DNA of 14,469 nucleotides, taken from the NCBI GenBank assembly GCA_002179805.1, contig NAVB01005313.1, forward strand, positions 1 to 14,469. Direction: 5' to 3'. Made by a program: the position numbers and the translations under genes. The first letter of the stretch is position 1. Every line of letters starts with the position of its first letter. Source of the DNA: Acanthamoeba lenticulata. Taxonomy: Eukaryota; Discosea; Longamoebia; Acanthamoebidae. Below the pieces are notes generated by a model. The model searched no databases and was not told where the DNA came from. It worked only from the letters and a program-made list of their open reading frames with translations. Positions 7,982-14,469 of the stretch are shown piece by piece.

Positions 7982-9644
7982 ATGCAACTGGCCACTCCGC
8001 GATTATTGCTGCTCCTTCTGCTGGCTGGAGGCGTAGCGTGGGAAGGGGTGCAAGGGACTGATGTGGTGACTCTGCGAGTTGATGATGCCTCCACACGGTC
8101 GGGGGCGGTTCGGATCCGATTGCTCACTGCTCCCGGCCAACCCAGCTCTCCATCGTTTGCTGGATTCCAAATCTTGAGCACCAGCCTCCTCGCGGGCCAC
8201 TTTCTAACGTTGTGGAACGCCACGTCCCAAACATGTACAGGGCCTCTTCTCTTCGCCCCAAACACTGGTATCGCTTTCCCTCTCAGAGCATCCTCAAATA
8301 AAGGTGCTCAAGCTGGTGACGCGGTCCACAGTGCCAGTCGATGGGCAGGTATGCCTGTGGGCAAACTCCTCTGTGCCACCGCCGGCAGCTGGGTTCGAGA
8401 ACTCGTTCACCTATGCGGCCGTCGATAGCGCCAACCAGCTCCTGGGACCGCCCAAGGCGGCAACGGTGGTGACCTACGACCCACAGGCCTGCCCTGGCGT
8501 GGCGTCCTACAGCGAGCTGGCCGTGCCGCCGAGCCCCGACGTCAAGATCTCGCTCGACGGCCTGCAGCTCAAGTTCGAGGTGACGGCGGCCTATGTGCGC
8601 GATCGCACCTCCTGGTGTACGCGCCTCAGCCCAATCTCTTTCTTTTATTTGTGTGAGCAATGGTCTCACCTAACCATGTGCGGCGTGATGCAGTCATCGA
8701 CTTCTTCGACTTCAACGAAACAGCTGGCGATAGCGCTGACGGCAGCGGGCGCACCTGCAGCAACCACGCCCCGGGCTCCTTCACGGGCCTTCCCTTCTCC
8801 GACTGGTGCCCATCACCGCCTCAGTGCCATTACTGTCGCACAGACGGGAGCAATCTCTTTTGACGCTTTTGTTCTTGTGTCTGGGGGCTGTGTGGCCGTA
8901 CAGGTGGTATGCGCAACCGTCGGCCGACTTCAACAGCTCCCTGCACCCGAGCGTTGACGAGCCGCTGAACAACGCGCTGTTCCCCAGCTATGACGCCACG
9001 GGCACGATCTGGAGCCTGATGCGCGTGGGCTGCGACAAGGTCAAGTACACGGCCACCCTGCCCACCGTGAGGCTCATCTTCAGCGGCGCGTCCAACTGCC
9101 AACTGGTAGCGCAGACCCTTTCTCTCTCTCTCTCTCTCTCCCTTCTCGAACAAGGACTTGGGGCAGGAGGGCTAACGGCTGCGTGCCACAATAGGCGCGA
9201 TCGTCGCTGCCGGCAGCGGCCGCCCAGGGCTTGACGTTTGCGGGCAACCTCTATGCCGTCGCGCTGCGGCCGGCCGACGTGACGGACTCAAGTCGCGGGT
9301 ACCACCGGAGCACCTACACCTACCCGTTCAGCTTCGCCCTCCAGCAGACCGTGGAGGATGTCCGCGTTTCGTCGTCGGTCCGCGTGTACCAGGTACTCCC
9401 CCTCAAGACTTGACCTGCTAAACTCGAGCCTCGCACCAAGAGTCGTTGACTGTGCTGACTTGCGCTGATTTGGGTTTGACACTACCTGTGCTCCCCCCCC
9501 CCCCAAAGTGTGGGCAGCAGGTGTGCGGGTGAGGAGCGCGGAGTCCGCCACCTGCTCGCGCTGGCGCCCCGCAGCAACTCCCTGCTCCTGGAATCCTCTC
9601 CTCCTGCTCCTCGCTCCTCCTGGGCGCACATGGCTGCACCATAA
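7982..9644 (+). CDS. Secreted family paralog D, short or decayed form (about 370-400 aa)
   Basis: Exons 7982-8267, 8332-8616, 8694-8805, 8904-9105 and 9195-9392 are well supported by alignment with C and B. The ATG at 7982 starts a signal peptide (MQLATPRLLLLLLLAGGVAW, cleavage near VQG). Conserved motifs are QVCLWANS, YDPQACPG, DFFDFNETAG...GRTCSNH, QPSADF, VGCDKVKYTATLP, VALRPADVTDSSRGY and YPFSFALQQTVEDV. The end is uncertain. Reading through the last donor gives only VLPLKT and a stop at 9413 (367 aa). Splicing at 9393 to an acceptor before 9534 adds a last exon (9534-9644, starting ERGVRHLLALAPRSNSLLLE), which faintly matches the VENLLITPGQDLTLKLQ segment of B, for about 397 aa. Either way the whole second module (VIVWQVV, AWVCW, PGVMEA) is missing, and it is not found downstream. 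This may be a natural short form like A, or a pseudogene with a lost 3' half. Confidence 0.65.
9119..9142 (+). repeat. CT dinucleotide microsatellite in intron 4 of paralog D
   Basis: A run of about eleven CT units lies just after the GTAGCG donor, inside the 89-nt intron. It extends the polypyrimidine content of the intron and is likely length-variable. Confidence 0.8.
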
Positions 9645-10127
9645 ATGTTTGTGGCCCCAGGCGATTCTCGGTGAATAGAGTGTGTGCCTTTAGGCAAAGT
9701 GATCACAGAGTACACACACGTACTGGAGATTTCCACTACGTCCCGCCCTGATTCTGCAGGCTTCCCATGGAATGGCGGTACCTGGGAATTAGTGTTCTTT
9801 TTTTAAGCTGAACGGTTTCCTTTTGCGAGGTTGCTATGTTACGTCTCCCAGGCCGCTCCCCAGATCTACGGATCTCAGCACCCCTCCATCTGTTCGCAGC
9901 CGAGCGATCAAGCTCAGTACGCACCCACCCCTGGCCCCGCTTTAGGTCTTTATTAGTGTGTGAGCATAAACTGTTCGAATCCAAGGCTTCGTGCTGGTTG
10001 TCTCGTAGGCCAGGACGGCATAAAAGCCGCCGTCTCACTTTGATTCACTTCACACCAGTGCACCACACTACAAGAACAACACACTCTCCGCAGGACGGCC
10101 TTCTCCTGTACTACGACATACACAACC
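9645..10127. other. Intergenic region between paralogs D and B, containing the B promoter
   Basis: These 483 bp have no supported gene. Short open frames here lack homology, signal peptides or splice logic. The right part contains a TATA-like box and then a 100-bp A/C-rich leader before B's ATG. I looked for the missing C-terminal module of D on both strands and did not find it. Confidence 0.5.
10019..10026 (+). promoter_or_regulatory. TATA-like box upstream of paralog B
   Basis: CATAAAAG lies about 102 bp before the ATG of paralog B, in a GC-rich surrounding, leaving room for a start site near 10050 and a 5' leader rich in CAC/ACA. Paralog A lacks a counterpart because its similarity to B begins only about 12 bp before the ATG. 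Confidence 0.4.
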
Positions 10128-11432
10128 ATGCACTGCGCGAACGGAGCTTCGGCTCTGCTTCTTCTGGCCCTCCTGGCGCTCCATTTCGTGTCCCTCAATG
10201 CAGCTTCCATCTCGGTGCTGCCCCTACTCGTCAACAACCCGACGCCGGATGGCAGCGGCGTGGTGTTCCTCCAGCTTCAGGTCGACCCGACGGACCCCGA
10301 CAAGGCCGCGCTGGACCACTTCCGCGTGGTCTCTCTCACGCTGGGCCCCACCGGCCAGGCCTTCAAGCTGTGGGACGCCACCAACAACAACTGCAACGGT
10401 GCCACCATCACTGCCAGCTCAATCGGTAAACACCTGGCCCTCCTGCCCTTTCGTTTGTTGAAACTCCTGGCCAATGGCGCATTCTCCCGGTTGGACATGA
10501 TGTGCAGTCCCGGCTGATGGCAAGATCTGCTTCTGGGCCGACACGAGCAGCACGTCCGAGTTCGAGAGCTTCCTCACCTACGTCGCTGTTGACGGCACGC
10601 CCGAGGATGGCGACCCGCAAGAGGCTCGCGTGGTGACCTACAACGTGCAGACCTGCCCCTCCATCCCCGACCTGGGAGAGTCTGGCTTTGCGACAGTGCC
10701 GGCGAGTCCCACCGTGAGCATCACGCTGTCGGGCTTAGAGATCAAGTTCGAGGTGACAGTGGCCTATGTGCGCAACCAGACCTCCTGGAGTGCGTCTTCT
10801 CTCCCTCTTGCCAGCTCCTTGACTCGGTCAAGTTACTGATGAACTTTGTTGAACAACCACCCACAGTGCTCGACTTCTTTGACTTCAACAGTGCTGCCAG
10901 CGGCCACTCAGCCGACGGAACTGGCCGCACATGCAGCAACCACATGGCATCGACCTTCTCCGGCATTCCCTTCAGCCAGTGGTGGTCGTCACAGCCGCGA
11001 GCCAACTTCGACCCGACAACGACAGGCGAGAGCTCCATTCGCGCGGCGCTCGACTCGACGGCATTCCCCATGTACAAGCCCTCGGGCACCAACAGCAAGT
11101 GGAGCATCACGGCGGTGGGATGCGACCAGGTCAAGTTCACGGCCACCATCCCCACTGTCAACCTCATCGCGCAGGGGGCCTCTGACTGCACTGCTGTACG
11201 CTGTTCTCTTTTTGTTGCATCCCCTCACTCCTCATGAGTTCGGCTCTGACTGTTCGGCACATGGGGCCGCCACAGCCGGGAGCGACGGGGCCAGCGGCAG
11301 CGGCAAGCGGGCTGAACTACACAGCCAACCTGTTCGTGTTCGCCCTGCGGCCGAAGGACTTGTCGGACTCGAGCAAGGGCTACTTCAAGGCCTCCTTCGT
11401 TTATCCCTTCAAGTTCCGTCTCCAACAGACCG
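10115..11432 (+). repeat. Inverted duplication arm 2 (paralog B side)
   Basis: This arm pairs with 572-1884 in inverted orientation. Exonic parts are nearly identical, including silent positions. The three introns inside it (10426-10507, 10790-10866, 11196-11275) differ in length and sequence from those of A. Similarity ends at CAACAGAC in exon 4. Confidence 0.85.
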
Positions 11433-12681
11433 TGACTGATCTGAGCTCTACCTCTTCGAAGTGGGCATTCGCCGTGGGCGTGGAGAACCTGCTCATCACG
11501 CCAGGCCAGGACCTGACCCTGAAGCTGCAGACCACCATCAGCGCTCCGGGCCTCAACTCGCCCGACATCACCAACAACAGCTTCACTTTGTCGTCCTCCT
11601 ACCCCAACGCGGCCAACCGCGTGACTGCTGGAAAGCTGCCCACCTACTCCCGCCTGAGCGACAACGGTTTCTGCACCGGAACGTCTACTCAACCATGCGT
11701 GATCGTCTGGCAAGTGGTTCTGGCCGAGCTCACACAGGCTGAAGCCGGCGGCACAGTCAGCGCCTACAACCAACAGTACATCGGCTCCTACAGCTTCCAA
11801 GTACGGTTTCTTCTTTTTATCGTGAAGATATCGCATATGTAGTTCGGGCCGACTGACGAGGTTCTCCTTGTTCACAGTGGACGACGTCGGGTGGCGATGA
11901 GCTCGCGGCCAACTTGATCATCAACGCGGTGGCGGCCAACAGCTCCGACCTAGGCCAGATCAACGTGCCCTCGGCCGTTCGGTTCTTCCGGACGTCGTCC
12001 AGCATGGCCGACACAACTTCGACGGGCTTCGTCACGCCGACCTTCACCTCGGGCCAGCAGGTGTGGGTCCGGCACGACTTCCTCGTGGACTCGTCCGACG
12101 TCTCGGCGTACGTGTTCACGCTCCAGCGCGCGTGGGTCTGCTGGTCGTCCGTGAGCGGCTTCGTCCCGACGGTGGCCAACGGCGGCGCCGGCTGCTCGGC
12201 CGACGTTCCTGGTGTGATGGAGGCCGGCCTGGGCCAGCGCGTCATGCTCTACAACATCTCCGTGGCGGCCAACGGCGGCGGCATTCCGGACGAAGTCTAC
12301 CCTGAAGGCTCCACGCGCAAGTCTCGCGTGTGGGGCTGGACCCTCGTGGGACCGCAGGACGCGTCGTGGAACGGTGAAAGCGTGCACACGGGCTTCGGTA
12401 TCAACGCGCTGGCGCTTGTGTTCAACTCCCGCATCAACAACTACTACTTCCACCTCGTCTCCGAGGTGAGCCAGGCGGCAGGCCGCAAGCGAAGCGAAGT
12501 CCACAGCCTGGTTGCGGCCGGCGGGGACCAGGTGCTCGAGACCGCCGAGGGCGCCCGAAAGCGGGCGATCGTGGCCACCGGCTCGACCGGAACCAGCCTC
12601 AGCAGCATCGTCGTACTGGCCGACGCGTCAACAAGCTCGGCATCCTCCTTGACCAGCTGGTTGTCTCTCTTCGGTTTCTAG
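10128..12681 (+). CDS. Secreted family paralog B, long form (745 aa)
   Basis: Five exons: 10128-10425, 10508-10789, 10867-11195, 11276-11800 and 11878-12681. Introns are 82, 77, 80 and 77 nt. Signal peptide about 1-25 (MHCANGASALLLLALLALHF...NA). N-terminal module: SISVLPLLVNNP, CNGATIT, KICFWADTS, TCPSIPDLG, MLDFFDFN (194-201), GRTCSNH (213-219), WWSSQPRANF and VGCDQVKFTATIP. Second module from about 304: LFVFALRPKDLSDSSKGYF, PFKFRLQQTV, VENLLITPGQDLTLKLQTT, CVIVWQVVLAELTQAEAGG, YIGSYSFQW, QRAWVCWSSVSGF, PGVMEAGLGQRVMLYN, VWGWTLVGP, TGFGINAL and YYFHLVSEV. The C-terminus is Ser/Thr-rich and ends SSLTSWLSLFGF, a possible but weak GPI signal. The exons read cleanly without internal stops and exon phases agree at every junction, so this is the best reference for the family. 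It probably enters the secretory pathway. No catalytic motif was recognised and I do not know the family. Confidence 0.83.
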
Positions 12682-13073
12682 GCCTCACTTGAGCCCGTCT
12701 CTCCCTCTCTCCTCTCCTTCTTTGCCTTGTACATGTACCATACCAGACCCAACAAGCACCCAACATTAAAAAACTTTGTGCAGTCTTGTAACTCGCAGCC
12801 CTTCCCTTTAACAAGATGAAGATCCGCGGGGGGGGGGCAGTTGCGAGGGCGTGCTCACACGGACGTACATTTCAGGTTGTCTTGGCACTGGTCAAGGTGC
12901 CAACATGGAGGCGCGCAATGAAAGAGCACGTGTGCTGCTAACGGGAAGGGGGGGGGGGAAGGAACGCCAGAGGAATGCCAGAGAGCGCAAGATTTTACAT
13001 TCCACCACAATAAAACGATAACCAAAGGCAAAAGACGAAGATAACGGAGAAAAAGAGAAGGGAGGGCAGGCCT
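12682..13073. other. Convergent 3' region between paralog B and the WASP-like gene
   Basis: These 392 bp hold the 3' ends of two convergent genes. ATTAAA at 12765-12770 suits paralog B. Two G-runs occur (about 12829-12837 and 12948-12957). An AATAAA at 13009-13014 is on the plus strand, far from B's stop, and may be a distal signal. No supported coding sequence. Confidence 0.5.
12765..12770 (+). terminator. Polyadenylation signal (ATTAAA) of paralog B
   Basis: ATTAAA lies 84 nt after the TAG stop of paralog B, followed by A-rich and GT-rich sequence (AAAAACTTTGTG), consistent with a cleavage site near 12780-12800. Confidence 0.5.
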
Positions 13074-14441
13074 CTAGATGTCCATTTCCTCGTCGGTCGT
13101 CCATTCTTCGTCATCGTCTTGATTGTTTTCTTCCTCTTCTGAGTCTTCGTGTCGCAACACGCCGCGGCGAGCCTGTGTTGTGCACATACACCCCCCCCCC
13201 CCGCGGCGAGGTGAGCACCTGCGCGACCTCTAACCGACGTTGTGCGGTCGACCGCACCTGCATGGCCGACGCCAATATGGCGGCCAGGTCGGCGCCCTCT
13301 TTCTCGTCCATTCCGGCAATGTCGGGTATCGCCAGCGTGTTCTGGAGCCCGCACGTAGCACAAACACATACATTTGCACACCCCAATGAGTCTCGACTAT
13401 CAAAGTCATCGGGTTCTGGACGCCCACCTTGACGACCTGGGCAGTGGGCTTGTCGCCACCAGTTTGCTTGAGCCGAGCCTGCATAGCTTTTTCCAGCAGT
13501 GCCCAGAGTCAGTACAGGCCAACAGGCGAATAGAGATTGAGGCGGTACCCGCAGCAAGGCCTCCTTGCACCTGCGGCGGCGGAGGCGGCGGAGCCGGGGC
13601 GGGAGGGGGCGCCGGAGCCGGAGGAGGCGGCGGCGCGGGAGACGCAGGCTGCAGCACAGTTCGGGCGCGACGTGAGCCACGGGCTCGTGCGAGAGAGGGA
13701 GGAAGGGAAGGGAAGGGGCAGCACGCACGGCAGGCGGAGGCGAAGCCGCGTTATTCGAGTTATTTTGAGTCACCACGCTGCTCTTCTTCAATGTCATCAC
13801 ACGTGAGAGTGGCGTCGGGGTGGTGTCACTCTGGCGCGCCAACGAAGCCACGGTCTCGATCAAGAACATGGCCGTCTCGGCGTCCTTGAGCTCGCTCTTC
13901 TTCACACCTGTGGTCACAGATGAGGTCAAAAGCCTCAGGCTCAGACAGACACGCACATATAGGGAGGGAGGGACGGCGGGGGCGTACCGGCAGCCATGAA
14001 GAGCTTGCGCCACTCGGCCGGGATGTTGCGGACTTTGAAGCCATCGCGCGGGTCCCAGCCCAGATGCAGCTCGTGCTTGACGTTGGTGGGGCCCGAGATC
14101 ACCGAGATCTCCCGGGTCGTGGCGTCTTTCTTCTTGATCAAGCGCGACAGGATGCCCGACCTGGATCGCCCCGCACCAACTGTTTAGGCTCTGCCAAAAG
14201 AGGAGATCACGAGGAGCGAAGACAACGCACTTCCGCTTGGCGTCCTTCTTTAGCAACGACGCCTGCTGTGGGTCGGGGCCAGCGCCGGGCGCGGCCACCC
14301 CGCCGGCAGCACGGAACTGACTGTACCGAAGAAGTCACCATCAGACAACAAGTTAGAATGGGAGAAGGGGACTCGAAGGTCCAGCTTGACGGACCTGGCC
14401 ATATGCGCGAGTTTTTCTCGCGAAGGCGAGTAGGCAGTCAC
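13074..14441 (-). CDS. WASP-family actin nucleation-promoting protein, partial (CRIB to acidic tail)
   Basis: Exons in the window, in transcript order: 14441-14395, 14320-14231, 14160-13988, 13907-13729, 13648-13571, 13478-13428, 13341-13219 and 13172-13074, 279 residues. Upstream exons (expected WH1 domain) are off the right edge. WASP proteins link Rho-family GTPases to the Arp2/3 complex and branched actin. A basic stretch (LLKKDAKRK..., SRLIKKKD) precedes the CRIB motif ISGPTNVKHELHLG (14058-14099), continuing WDPRDGFKVRNIPAEWRKLF, as in WASP and N-WASP. KKSELKDAETAMFLIETV matches the segment after CRIB that folds in autoinhibition. Next is a 26-residue Pro/Ala exon with runs of five and six prolines (profilin/SH3-type). 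The central helix LAAILASAMQVRSTAQR (about 13237-13287) parallels the WASP connector, and the protein ends with an acidic tail bearing one tryptophan (DDDEEWTTDEEMDI), the Arp2/3 contact. A WH2 is expected between the proline exon and the connector, but only RLKQT is clear. Junctions around 13428-13570 are least certain. Confidence 0.85.
13191..13202. repeat. C12 homopolymer in the last intron of the WASP-like gene
   Basis: Twelve consecutive C residues on the plus strand (G on the coding strand) fall in the 46-nt intron 13218-13173. Similar pure G/C runs occur in introns at 4561-4569 and 9493-9504 in this window. Confidence 0.85.
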
Positions 14442-14469
14442 CTGCACAAATAAAGGATTAATATTTAAT

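Noticed and set aside
9971..9990. TTCGAATCC resembling a tRNA T-loop
   Set aside because: The flanking bases do not form a T-stem and no acceptor, D or anticodon arms could be drawn.
11950..12504. Long minus-strand open frame opposite exon 5 of paralog B
   Set aside because: Antisense shadow of a GC-rich exon, with Arg/His/Ala-rich low-information sequence.
11276..12681. Zona pellucida-like or lectin domain in the second module of the secreted family
   Set aside because: Some strand-like and Cys/Trp features look similar by eye, but the Cys pattern and core motifs do not match well enough to claim it.
13111..14298. One 395-residue minus-strand frame as a single-exon gene
   Set aside because: It runs through exons of the WASP-like gene but loses the CRIB, proline-rich and acidic segments to frame changes. 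The spliced model restores all of them with matching phases.

Overview
The window looks like nuclear DNA of a GC-rich, intron-dense amoebozoan, most probably Acanthamoeba or a close relative. The reasons are strongly GC-biased coding sequence, many short GT..AG introns (about 40-110 nt) in nearly every gene, secreted proteins with classical eukaryotic signal peptides, and a WASP-type actin-nucleation promoter with a CRIB motif. The genus is inferred. All exon maps here were read by hand from reading frame, splice-site phase and comparison between paralogs in the window, without transcript data.

Layout, left to right. (1) The N-terminus of a family-2 glycosyltransferase (minus, runs off the left edge). 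(2) Paralog A of an unrecognised secreted family (minus, short form, about 400 aa). (3) A ten-exon inosine/uridine-type nucleoside hydrolase (plus), divergent from A. (4) A small secreted protein of 199 aa (minus), convergent with the hydrolase. (5) Paralog C (minus, long form, about 740 aa). (6) Paralog D (plus, short or decayed form), divergent from C. (7) Paralog B (plus, long form, about 745 aa). (8) A WASP-family protein (minus, runs off the right edge) carrying CRIB, proline-rich, central-helix and acidic segments.

The most notable content is the four-member secreted family. B and C are full length: signal peptide, a Cys-containing N-terminal module with a DFFDF...GRTCSNH motif and a VGCD-K/Q-VK motif, then a second module with VIVWQVV, AWVCW and PGVMEA motifs. 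A and D stop near the module boundary. A and B lie inverted about 8.2 kb apart. Their exons are nearly identical, including silent sites, while all three shared introns are unalignable. The identity stops abruptly inside exon 4, after which A has its own divergent tail. C and D have two introns that A and B lack. This suggests a locally expanding family with homogenisation restricted to exons.

No operon logic applies. The nucleoside hydrolase (nucleoside salvage), the glycosyltransferase and the WASP homolog look like unrelated housekeeping or cytoskeletal neighbours. I could not assign a function to the secreted family. I saw no RNA gene, transposon coding region, CRISPR array or prokaryotic signal.
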